Positions 1 through 7,821 of a DNA stretch of 64,000 nucleotides are shown in pieces. The stretch spans positions 1 to 64,000 of the forward strand of contig NZ_JARRIB010000002.1 of NCBI RefSeq assembly GCF_041647995.1, written 5' to 3'. Position numbers and translations under genes: made by a program. The notes beneath the pieces were generated by a model. That model searched no databases and had not been told where the DNA came from. It saw only the letters and a program-made list of their open reading frames with translations. Each line of letters opens with the position of its first letter. Within the stretch, counting starts at the first letter, position 1. Source of the DNA: Pyrococcus kukulkanii (GTDB lineage: Archaea; Methanobacteriota_B; Thermococci; Thermococcales; Thermococcaceae).

Positions 1-278
1 CCCTTCCTCTTCTTTTCAAGAAAACCCTTGACTCTAGCAACTACATCCTGGCAGGCAGTGTAGTAATAGTGGCTTGGCAATTCGTACTTTACCTTCAGTT
101 CTGGTGGTATGGAACTCCTAAGCTTGACTGGGTTCCTAATCTTATTTTCAAAAGCAGACTCGGTCAGGATTAGTAATAATCCAGAATAATCCGTGTAAAC
201 CTCCTTTACAGCCTCAAACTTCTTCTTTGTGGGTGGGTAGCTTTCGAGGACTACTGTTCTCGTTAGTTTTACACGCAT
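1..278 (-). CDS. TnpB-like (IS200/IS605 OrfB) protein, N-terminal part, cut by window edge
   Basis: An uninterrupted frame runs from an ATG at 278 on the minus strand to the left edge (92 codons, no stop). It begins MRVKLTRTVVLESYPPTKKK and is rich in basic and aromatic residues, as expected for the N-terminal domain of TnpB, the RNA-guided nuclease carried by IS200/IS605 elements. The RuvC and zinc-finger regions would lie outside the window, so the assignment rests on the first domain only. No TnpA transposase is visible. The leader upstream of the ATG (301-373) resembles a second copy at 63100-63178, which supports a mobile-element origin. It could instead be a domesticated or unrelated Thermococcales protein. 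Confidence 0.6.
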   Translation of the reverse strand, partial: MRVKLTRTVVLESYPPTKKKFEAVKEVYTDYSGLLLILTESAFENKIRNPVKLRSSIPPELKVKYELPSHYYYTACQDVVARVKGFLEKKRK

Positions 279-300
279 CAACAAGAGTATCCAGGAGAAT

Positions 301-373
301 TATTTAAACACTTAACCCCTGAAACGAAAGTACACGAAAACAACAAAACACACAAACAAAAGAACAGCCTCTT
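301..373 (-). repeat. Leader / left-end repeat of the TnpB-like element
   Basis: Read on the minus strand, this T-rich stretch upstream of the TnpB-like ATG contains AGGCTGTTCTTTT followed by TTTTGTTG, TGTA and GTGTTT blocks. The same 13-mer and the same order of blocks occur on the plus strand at 63100-63178. The shared segment is noncoding and sits at the same place relative to the gene start, so it is probably the element's left end or promoter. The two copies lie in opposite orientation about 62.7 kb apart. Confidence 0.55.
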
Positions 374-390
374 TAGCACTTTGTGAAAAA

Positions 391-1545
391 CTAAAGTGAA
401 TTCAAAACCTCCTCATACACCTTTTCGATCTTCTCAACGACGACTTTCCAAGAATATTCCTTCTCAACCGCCTTCCTTCCTGCCTTTCCGAGCTTGTTAG
501 CAAGGTTCTTATCTGAAAGTATCTTTATGATAGCCCGCTTAAGTGCAACTTCATCCCCGGGGGGAACAAGGATACCACTCTCACTTTCTCGAACAACTTC
601 TGGGATCCCACCAACAGTTGTTGCCACGACGGGCACCCCAGAAGCCATAGCTTCTAAGATAACAATCCCAAATGCTTCCGAGGTTATGGAGGGAAGAACG
701 AAAACATCTGCCGATGCGTACAACTTCGGAAGGATTTCGCCTGGAACGTACCCCAGGAACCTAACTCTCCTCTCAATCCCCAGGAACTTTGCTTGTGCTT
801 TTAAGAAGGGAAGCATCTCTCCTGTCCCCACCATCACAAGGGTGACATCATCGATCTCTTCAACAATTCTTTGAAACGCATTGAGAAGAACGTGAGGCCC
901 TTTCCTTGGAGACATTCGGCTAACATAGAGAACAACACGACCTTCTAGCCCAAGTTTCTCCTTTACATCCGCTTTCTCATCTTCACTTAAGGGTTTAAAA
1001 AGTTCATCATCTACACCATTAGGGATTACTTCCACCGGAACATCCGTGAAGTGTTCTATAAAAGCTTTAGCAGAGTTGCTAACCGCTATTATCTTATGGA
1101 GAAAGCTCAGATAATGACTAAATAGGGGAAACGTCAATCCCAAAGCTTTCCAGAGAGAGGATTCATGATAAAATGATATACTATGCGTTGTGAGCAACGT
1201 TGCCTTTCCAAGTTTTCTACCTGCTTTCATTGCCTTAAGGGCAAGGGGGGTAAAGGCATGATGAGAGTGAATAACCTCGAAGTCATTCAAGTATCCCCCG
1301 AGTTCCTTATTTGATTTCAAGCTATAAGTGAGGTTTATTCCCACAATTGGGCTTACAGCCCCAGGGACTTTTCTCAGCTCAATGCCCAACTCCTCAAGCT
1401 CTTTCTCCTTTCCAGTCTTAAGATCATTAGTCACGATTGCGACATCGTGACCCCTTTCCTTCAGATACTTCGCTAGATGGTGCATGTGGCTAGCCACACC
1501 ACCAACTTTTGGGTAATACCAATCACTTACAAGGGCTACCCTCAT
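391..1545 (-). CDS. GT4-family glycosyltransferase (GT-B fold)
   Basis: 384 aa. The N-terminal half shows the GT-B pattern of a glycine-rich loop (YYPKVGGVASHMHHL, residues 10-24). The C-terminal half has the nucleotide-sugar site SEAFGIVILEAMASGVPVVA (about 287-306) with the family's paired glutamates, followed by GGIPE. It should transfer a sugar from an NDP-sugar to a lipid or polyisoprenoid at the cytoplasmic face of the membrane; donor and acceptor cannot be read. It is the last gene of a minus-strand operon behind a UPF0104 membrane protein (ATGA overlap at 1542-1545) and a UbiA prenyltransferase, so a glycolipid role is inferred. Confidence 0.88.
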   Translation of the reverse strand: MRVALVSDWYYPKVGGVASHMHHLAKYLKERGHDVAIVTNDLKTGKEKELEELGIELRKVPGAVSPIVGINLTYSLKSNKELGGYLNDFEVIHSHHAFTPLALKAMKAGRKLGKATLLTTHSISFYHESSLWKALGLTFPLFSHYLSFLHKIIAVSNSAKAFIEHFTDVPVEVIPNGVDDELFKPLSEDEKADVKEKLGLEGRVVLYVSRMSPRKGPHVLLNAFQRIVEEIDDVTLVMVGTGEMLPFLKAQAKFLGIERRVRFLGYVPGEILPKLYASADVFVLPSITSEAFGIVILEAMASGVPVVATTVGGIPEVVRESESGILVPPGDEVALKRAIIKILSDKNLANKLGKAGRKAVEKEYSWKVVVEKIEKVYEEVLNSL

Positions 1546-2438
1546 GATTTACCCCCCACCGTTTTATAAAACTCCACAGCTCCCACAAAAGACCACGCGT
1601 ACTGGTAGATGAACTTGTACGTAAAGGCAACTAAGGTGCTCTTCGTCGAAGAACCTAGGGCGAGCGTTATGCCAAGCTCGTTCGCACCTATACCCGAGGG
1701 GATACCACTTACAACAGCAAAAAGTGTGCTGAGTATAAATGCTTTGATGGCATCAAGTAGCCCAACTGAGAGCCCAAAAGCTTTTCCAACTGTTATTATT
1801 CCGCCCACTTGAAGGAGCACCGCAAGCGCTGAGAGGAAAAGTAGCACAGCGAAAGTGCTTGGGTTTTTCTTAGAGTTTCTCCACCCAAAATGTATTCTCT
1901 CCACGTAGTCCTCCAACCTCCTAGCGAGCCGAGGGCTAATTCTTCGAACGAGATGCAATCCCACCTGAAGAACGTTATAAGTAGCATTATCATAGAAAAT
2001 GGGCACGAGAAGAAGTCCAAGTAAAAGGAATTTCCACATGCTAGTCCCAAAGGCCACTATTGATATTATAACGAGGATTAAGCCCTCAAGAGAAATGCCA
2101 AAAATTAGAGCTGAAAGCGCCTTAAAGTAATCTCCCCCAACAAGCTTTACTTTTGCTAAGTGTCCAACACTTGGGGGAAGGAAGACCATCATATAAAACC
2201 CACTTAAAATTGCAGTGAAGGTTTTTCTGAAGCTTGCATCTTGAACCTCCCTAAGGGCGATATACCATCTTAGAGTTGAGATAAGTATCGATGAAAATGC
2301 CATCCCAAAGGAAAGACTCAGGAGTTTTAGATCTGCTATAGAGAAGGCTTCTTTTAGCTCTTCTATTTTAACAGTGCGTGCCATGTACCCGAGAGATAAC
2401 AAGAGTAAAAGAACTGAAAATATCTTTCTCTTTCTCAT
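1542..2438 (-). CDS. UPF0104 / AglD-MprF flippase-like membrane protein
   Basis: 298 aa, with about eight hydrophobic segments, a conserved PPSVGHLAKVKLVG stretch (about 89-102) and GIPSGIGANELG near residues 245-256. Both are hallmarks of the lysylphosphatidylglycerol synthase transmembrane family (UPF0104, COG0392). Members are proposed to move or present lipid-linked molecules across the membrane. Start and stop overlap its neighbours by ATGA (2435-2438 and 1542-1545), so translation is probably coupled with UbiA and the glycosyltransferase. The exact substrate is unknown. Confidence 0.85.
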   Translation of the reverse strand: MRKRKIFSVLLLLLSLGYMARTVKIEELKEAFSIADLKLLSLSFGMAFSSILISTLRWYIALREVQDASFRKTFTAILSGFYMMVFLPPSVGHLAKVKLVGGDYFKALSALIFGISLEGLILVIISIVAFGTSMWKFLLLGLLLVPIFYDNATYNVLQVGLHLVRRISPRLARRLEDYVERIHFGWRNSKKNPSTFAVLLFLSALAVLLQVGGIITVGKAFGLSVGLLDAIKAFILSTLFAVVSGIPSGIGANELGITLALGSSTKSTLVAFTYKFIYQYAWSFVGAVEFYKTVGGKS

Positions 2439-3292
2439 AGGTTCGTTCCTCCTGTTATAAGGAGTGCTACAATCATTGCAACATCAAACATTCGATAAAC
2501 CGTCTGAGGTCTTATGCCCAGTCCTCTTCCAACCACCATTAGGGATGGAGCAACTATCAGATGAGGTCTAAAGGCATAGAGCACTACTGTAATGGCAAGG
2601 AGGGAGAAGATCTCCACAAGGAGTTCGCTTCTAGCTCTGCCTATAACTATTGGAGTCGTTCTTAATCCAGCCATTAAATCGCTCTCATAATCCTCCAAGT
2701 GGTTTCTCAACTCAAGGGCGAAGGAGTAGAAGGTTATCGCCACTGCCATAAGCATCTCTACATTCGAAAGGTTTCCATCGACTATTGAGCCATATATGAA
2801 GGACAATCCTCCAAAGAAGAGGCCATGGGAGAGTACATCTACAATGGGCTTACCCTTCAACCTTGGAGGTGCTGAGTACATCGTTGCGAGAAGTATCATG
2901 GCCAGATAGACTATAAACATCTCGAAATTTATTTTGAGTGTAAGTCCAGCCCCAGTTAACGCAAGCAGAGCCGACAAGAGTAGTCCCTCCTTTAATGACA
3001 GTTCTCCCGAGGCTATGGGATTTTTCCTTACTTTCATAGGGTTCCTTGAATCAGTATCAACATCAAAGCAATTATTTATCGAAAACGCATACCATACAAA
3101 TAAAACTCCTGCCAAAAGTGCCATGACGAACTCGAGTAGCTTCACACCTTTAATGTTCATCAACAGGGAAAACCCAATAATCGCCATGTACGCCCTCCCC
3201 TCTATCGGCCTAATATTTCTGATTATCGCTGAAATCGATGTCATAACTCCCACCACGCACCCTATTGAAGAAATGATTATAAGCCTTTTCAC
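2435..3292 (-). CDS. UbiA-family prenyltransferase
   Basis: 285 aa, starting at a GTG, hydrophobic throughout (about eight membrane segments). The first Asp-rich motif is NNCFDVDTDSRNP (about 73-85) and the second is LEDYESD (about 198-204); these are the two magnesium-diphosphate sites of UbiA enzymes. The likely reaction is transfer of a prenyl chain to an acceptor in the membrane, which in archaea may be an aromatic quinone precursor, a glyceryl lipid or a polyprenyl-sugar. As first gene of a three-gene operon with a flippase-like protein and a GT4 enzyme, a lipid-linked glycan role fits. Only 45 bp separate it from a divergent regulator gene. The start is uncertain. Confidence 0.85.
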   Translation of the reverse strand: MKRLIIISSIGCVVGVMTSISAIIRNIRPIEGRAYMAIIGFSLLMNIKGVKLLEFVMALLAGVLFVWYAFSINNCFDVDTDSRNPMKVRKNPIASGELSLKEGLLLSALLALTGAGLTLKINFEMFIVYLAMILLATMYSAPPRLKGKPIVDVLSHGLFFGGLSFIYGSIVDGNLSNVEMLMAVAITFYSFALELRNHLEDYESDLMAGLRTTPIVIGRARSELLVEIFSLLAITVVLYAFRPHLIVAPSLMVVGRGLGIRPQTVYRMFDVAMIVALLITGGTNL

Positions 3293-3337
3293 GAACTTGT
3301 GAATAGGTATGAAAAAATATCTTCAGGGGTCCTAAAA

Positions 3338-3667
3338 ATGGAGGATATACTCCGCGCCCTTTCAGAGGTTCTCAAAACATTTGAGCTTGGAGAGTCGGAG
3401 ATAAAAATTTACTCTCTTCTCCAGCGTGAATCATTAACTCCCAGACAGATAGCAAAGGCTCTTGGTCTCTCTGAGAGGATCGTCAGAGAGAAGCTGAAGC
3501 ACCTACTTGAGCTAGGACTTGTTGAAAGAACCCTCGTGAACCGAGGATGGTTAGGTTACGTTTATCGTGCCAAAGCACCTAGGGAAGCCCTCCAGGAAAT
3601 ATTCAAGCGCATTGAATCCACACTCAAGATCCTAGAGAAAGAGAGCAAGATGAAGCTAAAGAATTGA
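3338..3667 (+). CDS. TrmB/ArsR-like winged-helix regulator
   Basis: 109 aa from the ATG at 3338, which has a good AGGGGT ribosome site; a longer frame begins at 3299 but lacks one. Residues about 20-70 form a winged helix (SLTPRQIAKALGLSERIVRE), typical of archaeal TrmB-type DNA-binding domains, followed by a helical tail. There is no sugar-binding domain. It is transcribed divergently from the UbiA operon, so it may control that operon, itself, or both. Ligand unknown. Confidence 0.8.
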   Translation: MEDILRALSEVLKTFELGESEIKIYSLLQRESLTPRQIAKALGLSERIVREKLKHLLELGLVERTLVNRGWLGYVYRAKAPREALQEIFKRIESTLKILEKESKMKLKN

Positions 3668-3682
3668 ACACTATTTAGGAAA

Positions 3683-4855
3683 TTAGGCAAGAAGGTTAGA
3701 AAAAGCCTCAATGAGTGCTTCAACATCTTCCTCGGTATTGTAGAGGTGAGGTGAGACCCTTACCCCATAAATCCCTTTGGCTCCTCTGAGAGACACAACT
3801 ATTCCCTCTTCCTTAAGCCTTGCCACCGCTTCCTTTTCCTTTTCAAATCCCAATCCAGTCCTAATCAGGACTATCTGGGAGTTCCCCAGGACTTCAAATC
3901 CTCTCTCCTGGGCCCACTTCCTAACCTTTTCGGCAAGCTTTAGGTCGTGCTTCTCTATCCTCTCCACGCCTAACGAGTTTATCAACTCAAGCGAGGCCCC
4001 AAGGGCAACTATACCTAGGTAGGGAGGAGTTCCATGATCCAGAACTCTAGCATCCTTCCTCAGCGGAAGGAGCTCCCAAAGATCCTTATCCTTATCACCC
4101 CACCAATCGGACCACGGCATGGGAGGCTCAGTGTTTAGCAACCCTATAACGGGTTCACACTCATCCAAGAACTCGTTAGATAGGTACATGATCCCGCTTC
4201 CGGTGTTGGGATTGAGCAACCACTTCTCTCCTCCCGCAACAAGTACATCAACGTTCCTCAGGTCAACCTCGAGGGCTCCCAAAGATTGAACGGCATCAAC
4301 TATAACCCAAGCTCCGTGCTCTTTCGCTACCTCGGCTATTTCCTTGGGCATCCTTTGGCCTGTTATCCACTGGACGTCGCTGTAAACCACGGCGAAAGTT
4401 TCATCATCTATAACCTTCTCGACCATTTCCGGAGTGTAGAGGCCGTTCTTATTTTCCACGACTTCAACCTCCAAGCCATGAAGCTTGGCGTAGCTCTTGA
4501 CTATCGCGGATATCGTTGGAAACTCGAGGTCAAAGGATACTATCTTCATGCCCTTCCTGGGTTTAAGGGCCTGTAGGGCCCTCTTTAAACCGTCCGTAGT
4601 CTGAACGCTGAAGGTTACGTTATCTCTTTTCGTCCCAAGAAGCTTCGCCGCTTCCCTTTGAACGGGTTCAAGGTACATTGGATCCAGCTCTTCAACCGCA
4701 TTTATCCCCTCTTTATAGTTTATAACGTCAAGGAGGAACTCGTTTACAGCTTTAAGAACCGTTACGGGCATCAATCCGAGGCCGGCCGTATTCAGGTAGG
4801 CCTTAAACTTCTCAAGCCCAGGGAACAAATGCCTCACATTCACTTCGACCACCAT
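3683..4855 (-). CDS. Class V aminotransferase family (cysteine desulfurase / epimerase-like)
   Basis: 390 aa PLP enzyme. The likely Schiff-base lysine is in VAGGEKWLLNPNTG (about 207-220). VDAVQSLGALEVD carries the PLP-contacting Asp and Gln, and SVQTTDGL is the phosphate-side region. The family includes cysteine desulfurases, isopenicillin-N-epimerase-like proteins and serine-glyoxylate aminotransferases. No obvious catalytic cysteine loop of SufS or IscS type is visible, so the substrate is left open. It is monocistronic, with a TATA-like TTTATTAA about 25-30 bp upstream of the start. Confidence 0.85.
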   Translation of the reverse strand: MVVEVNVRHLFPGLEKFKAYLNTAGLGLMPVTVLKAVNEFLLDVINYKEGINAVEELDPMYLEPVQREAAKLLGTKRDNVTFSVQTTDGLKRALQALKPRKGMKIVSFDLEFPTISAIVKSYAKLHGLEVEVVENKNGLYTPEMVEKVIDDETFAVVYSDVQWITGQRMPKEIAEVAKEHGAWVIVDAVQSLGALEVDLRNVDVLVAGGEKWLLNPNTGSGIMYLSNEFLDECEPVIGLLNTEPPMPWSDWWGDKDKDLWELLPLRKDARVLDHGTPPYLGIVALGASLELINSLGVERIEKHDLKLAEKVRKWAQERGFEVLGNSQIVLIRTGLGFEKEKEAVARLKEEGIVVSLRGAKGIYGVRVSPHLYNTEEDVEALIEAFSNLLA

Positions 4856-4926
4856 CTTAATGTTTGAATGGAGGTTTAATAAATTAACCTTAAAGCCAAC
4901 CAGTTCCTCTACCTTGTGGTGGTTCC

Positions 4927-5679
4927 ATGGAGAGAGATGAGATAGTCAAGTTCCTCGATGAATTCCTTAGTATCTCAGCTTACCCCGACAAGTCAAGCAA
5001 CGGACTCCAAGTAGAAGGAAGAGAAGAGGTGAACACGGTAGCATTTGCGGTTGATGCGTGCTTAGATACGATAGTTAAAGCGAGGGCTTTCAACGCTGAC
5101 ATGCTTATAGTTCACCACGGGATAATATGGGGTGGTGTGAACTACGTTAAAGGACTGTTCGCTAAGAGACTAAAGGAACTTATGAAGGCCGAGATGAACT
5201 TGTACGTTGCCCACGTACCCCTCGACGCCCATCCGGAAGTTGGGAACAATGCTCAGTTGCTGAAGCTTCTGGGCCTAGAACCGAAGGAGCCCTTTGGAGA
5301 GTACAGGGGTGTGAGGATAGGTTTCATAGGGGAGTTTGAGGAGCCAAAACCACTCCCAATGATAGCTCAAATTTTGGCTGAGAAGCTCCCCGTGGACTAC
5401 GTTAAGAGCTACGAGTTTGGCCTTCAGGAGGTTAAAAGGGTTGCAGTTATGAGCGGGGCGGGAGGGTTCGCGATAGAGGAGGCCAGCGAAAAGGCTGACC
5501 TCTTGATTACGGGAGAGTTCACGCACGCAGACTACAGAACCGCGGAAGACTTAAGGCTTAGTGTTATAGCTGCCGGTCACTACGCCACTGAAACTTTAGG
5601 GGTTAAGGCCCTAATGCCCATAATAAGGGAGAAGTTTGGGGTGAAAACAGTCTTCATAGACAGCCCAACTGGATTATGA
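4927..5679 (+). CDS. Nif3-like dinuclear metal-centre protein (DUF34)
   Basis: 250 aa, the usual length of the short single-domain form of this family. Metal-binding residues are visible in IVHHGIIWGG (about 61-70), VAHVPLDAHPEVGNN (about 95-109) and, near the C terminus, GEFTHADYRTAEDL and GHYATE. The family binds two metal ions in a toroidal hexamer. It was once annotated as GTP cyclohydrolase I type 2, but a general role in metal or damaged-metabolite handling is now favoured, so no reaction is asserted. It runs on the opposite strand to its neighbours and its 3' end overlaps the converging membrane-protein gene by 6 bp. Confidence 0.9.
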   Translation: MERDEIVKFLDEFLSISAYPDKSSNGLQVEGREEVNTVAFAVDACLDTIVKARAFNADMLIVHHGIIWGGVNYVKGLFAKRLKELMKAEMNLYVAHVPLDAHPEVGNNAQLLKLLGLEPKEPFGEYRGVRIGFIGEFEEPKPLPMIAQILAEKLPVDYVKSYEFGLQEVKRVAVMSGAGGFAIEEASEKADLLITGEFTHADYRTAEDLRLSVIAAGHYATETLGVKALMPIIREKFGVKTVFIDSPTGL

Positions 5680-6075
5680 GCGTCCCATGGCATAGTGGAG
5701 TAGCTCATCCCAGTCTAAGTTCAGTTGTAACCCTTCAATGCCGAACATCGTCCCTACAGTCGTGAAGATGAAGTAGAGAGCTATGAAGCTCATGAAAAAG
5801 CCAAACTCTGCAGTTAAGGCCACTATAAGTGAATCCTTTACATTGACTCCCTCTATTATTACAAAGAGCAACGTAAAGGCAAATGCTGCTAATAGGTGAA
5901 CGAAGAGTAATAGAAAGACAGAAACTCCAGATACAACAAGGAGCGCCAACTTCCTAGGCCTCTTGTACGTGAATATCTCAAATCCCGTCTTTAGGAACTC
6001 ATAATATGCAAAGATTCCAACGACTAAGACGAGAAAATCAGCCGGCTTTATGAAGGGATATGCCGAGAGGCTCAT
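5674..6075 (-). CDS. Small membrane protein, function unknown
   Basis: 133 aa from the ATG at 6075, chosen for the GGAGGGAAAAGG ribosome site directly upstream. Four hydrophobic stretches (about 12-28, 42-66, 72-90 and 95-115) predict a polytopic inner-membrane protein. I do not recognise the family. The start lies inside the 3' end of dph2 (38 bp overlap), so the two are probably co-transcribed and coupled. Confidence 0.75.
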   Translation of the reverse strand: MSLSAYPFIKPADFLVLVVGIFAYYEFLKTGFEIFTYKRPRKLALLVVSGVSVFLLLFVHLLAAFAFTLLFVIIEGVNVKDSLIVALTAEFGFFMSFIALYFIFTTVGTMFGIEGLQLNLDWDELLHYAMGRS

Positions 6076-7072
6076 CCTTTTCCCTCCTTCCCCCTGGAAT
6101 TTCATCGAACTCATATTCCTCTTTTAGTCCAAGCAACAACTCAATTTCCCTGGGCGTTAAAACTGGCTTCCTCCAGTTTTCGTAGTCATCTATTGGAACC
6201 CTTGGGCATGCAACCACTACATAGGCGTCAAAGGGAAATCCCTCAAGCTTCATGTAACTTATTTCGTTCATGATTATAAGCCTTGCCTCTCTCCCATGCT
6301 CCCTCAAGAGCTGCACAATTCTCTCAGCCTCCTTGAGCCTTAGCTGGCCTTTCTTGGTGCTTACTATAACGCCAAATCTTTTAGCGTCAATAGCCTTAGC
6401 TATTTGGGCCCATCTCTTTCTTATGAACTTCTCTTTGAGCTCCTCCATCCACATGAAGTCACCGCTGTAGGGATTTATTGCCAGAACACTCTTTTTCGTT
6501 GACAAGGCGAGACCAAGTGGATGAAAGATTCCTGAGCCTATGAACAAAATTCCATCTCCCTCAGCCTTTGCAGCTGAGTAGTTGCATCCAAGCACTTGAC
6601 CAGCCCAGGAAACCCTTGAGTCTCCCTTGCCTATTATAACCTGAAATCCATTTTTCTCTAAGAATTTCTTCGCTTCTTCGAGCTGATGTATATGCTGTGC
6701 CGTTGTTACGAGAATTATCTTTTTCCCTAGTTTCCTAATCTCTTCAATGTTTTTCCTTAAGGCCTCAATCACATCAACTTTCGCAAAGGCGGGAACGAAT
6801 ATCGTTGGGACTTCTAGGTGGAGCTTCATGTAGGAGTGGCCCAGATGTATCAACGCGTCGCAACCTAACAGCTTAGCCTCTTTATCTGCCGGATCGCAGG
6901 CACCGTAATTTATTTCACCATGGATTATCGCATTTATCCCATTCTCCTCTAAGAACGCCGCAAGCTCGTAGGCTTCCCTTCTGAGGCCTTCGGGGGACTG
7001 AATGAGAACTTTCTTGGCATTTAACTTCTGAAGTTCCCTTAAGATATCATTTTTAGGGATTTCGTGAAGCAT
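6038..7072 (-). CDS. dph2: Diphthamide synthase Dph2 (noncanonical radical-SAM enzyme)
   Basis: 344 aa. Dph2 transfers the 3-amino-3-carboxypropyl group of SAM onto the target histidine of elongation factor EF-2, the first step of diphthamide synthesis. The three cysteines that hold the [4Fe-4S] cluster are spread over three domains: YGACDPAD (about 57-64), LGCNYSAAKAEGDG (about 162-175) and VACPRVPIDD (about 285-294), the arrangement known for the archaeal homodimer. The methylating partner dphB lies at 30049-30846. Confidence 0.96.
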   Translation of the reverse strand: MLHEIPKNDILRELQKLNAKKVLIQSPEGLRREAYELAAFLEENGINAIIHGEINYGACDPADKEAKLLGCDALIHLGHSYMKLHLEVPTIFVPAFAKVDVIEALRKNIEEIRKLGKKIILVTTAQHIHQLEEAKKFLEKNGFQVIIGKGDSRVSWAGQVLGCNYSAAKAEGDGILFIGSGIFHPLGLALSTKKSVLAINPYSGDFMWMEELKEKFIRKRWAQIAKAIDAKRFGVIVSTKKGQLRLKEAERIVQLLREHGREARLIIMNEISYMKLEGFPFDAYVVVACPRVPIDDYENWRKPVLTPREIELLLGLKEEYEFDEIPGGRREKDEPLGISLHKAG

Positions 7073-7102
7073 GTAATAAAAAGGAGGGAGAATTAAAAAA
7101 GT

Positions 7103-7357
7103 TCACTCAACAACTTCCGCAAATGCAAACCTCTTCTTAACCGAGTTTATCACTATCTCGACCTCGTCCCCAACGTGGGTGTGGGGAACGAATATCACAA
7201 AACCCTTAATTCTGGCTATTCCATCTCCACCTTTGCCCATGCCCTCGATCTTAACTTTGTACCTTTCTCCAACTTTAACTGGGGCTTCAAATCTCCTGGG
7301 CCCTCCATTAAACTTTTTCTTTCCACCTTTTCCACCATACATCTCCAACACATCCAT
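7103..7357 (-). CDS. Small TRAM-domain RNA-binding protein
   Basis: 84 aa from the ATG at 7357; another ATG at 7342 and a GTG at 7399 are possible. A TATA-like AATATTTATT at 7421-7430 would start transcription near 7400, which makes the GTG unlikely. A short basic, Gly-rich N terminus is followed by a TRAM beta-barrel ([19 protein letters not shown], then [11 protein letters not shown]). Stand-alone TRAM proteins of this size bind RNA, and some archaeal ones act as RNA chaperones; partners here are unknown. Confidence 0.88.
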   Translation of the reverse strand: MDVLEMYGGKGGKKKFNGGPRRFEAPVKVGERYKVKIEGMGKGGDGIARIKGFVIFVPHTHVGDEVEIVINSVKKRFAFAEVVE

Positions 7358-7420
7358 CCAATATTGGAGCAAGGCACTCAGAGGAGTGTCTTGCCCCACT
7401 TAAGCGTTAAAAAGTTCGTT

Positions 7421-7430
7421 AATAAATATT
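7421..7430 (-). promoter_or_regulatory. TATA box of the TRAM-protein gene
   Basis: AATATTTATT on the minus strand, about 64 bp before the chosen start. With the usual archaeal spacing of about 25 bp, transcription would begin near 7400. This argues that the GTG at 7399 is not the start codon. Confidence 0.5.
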
Positions 7431-7454
7431 TTGGTGGCATAAAAGTAAGAATAA

Positions 7455-7658
7455 TCAACCGCCAGAAACTACAGGGATCACTTCAACGAAATCCCCATCT
7501 TCCACTTCCTTGTCCTCAAGGGCAACTTTGCCATTGACCTTAGCTATGGCACTTTCCGTATTGAACCCTACTTCCCTAAGAACGTCCCTTACTCTCATTC
7601 CTTTTCTCCACTCAACCTCCCTCTCAATCCCCCTGCCAATGACTTTTACCTTTATCAT
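7455..7658 (-). CDS. MoaD/ThiS family ubiquitin-like protein
   Basis: 67 aa beta-grasp protein ending in VVSGG, the exposed di-glycine that is adenylated and thiocarboxylated in MoaD, ThiS and archaeal SAMP/Urm1 proteins. The pattern KVNGK...DGDFVEVIPVVSGG is typical. It may deliver sulfur for tungstopterin or tRNA thiolation, or serve as a protein modifier; the sequence cannot decide between these. No E1-like partner is visible nearby. Confidence 0.9.
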   Translation of the reverse strand: MIKVKVIGRGIEREVEWRKGMRVRDVLREVGFNTESAIAKVNGKVALEDKEVEDGDFVEVIPVVSGG

Positions 7659-7772
7659 TGCCCAACCCCCTTACCAATTCTACGAGGATCCTTAAATCTT
7701 GCCTTGAGGATTTTTCGAGCTAAATAAAAACCATCTCCGAACATATTATAAGTTTAACACGGCTGAAAATCC

Positions 7773-7816
7773 AAAAAATTTAAATCCACTACTGAATGAA
7801 CTTTAATATCGGTGAA
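7773..7816 (+). promoter_or_regulatory. Promoter and ribosome site of the ABC-importer operon
   Basis: AAAAAATTTAAATC at 7772-7785 is a BRE/TATA-like element. About 25 bp later transcription would start near 7806. A CGGTGA ribosome site at 7811-7816 precedes the ATG pair at 7822/7825. A second AT-rich candidate, TATTATAAG, lies at 7744-7752. Confidence 0.5.
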
Positions 7817-7821
7817 ATTAT

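Noticed and set aside
4286-4576. Plus-strand frame opposite the class V aminotransferase gene
   Set aside because: It is the antisense shadow of conserved PLP-enzyme coding sequence and has no ribosome site or family resemblance.
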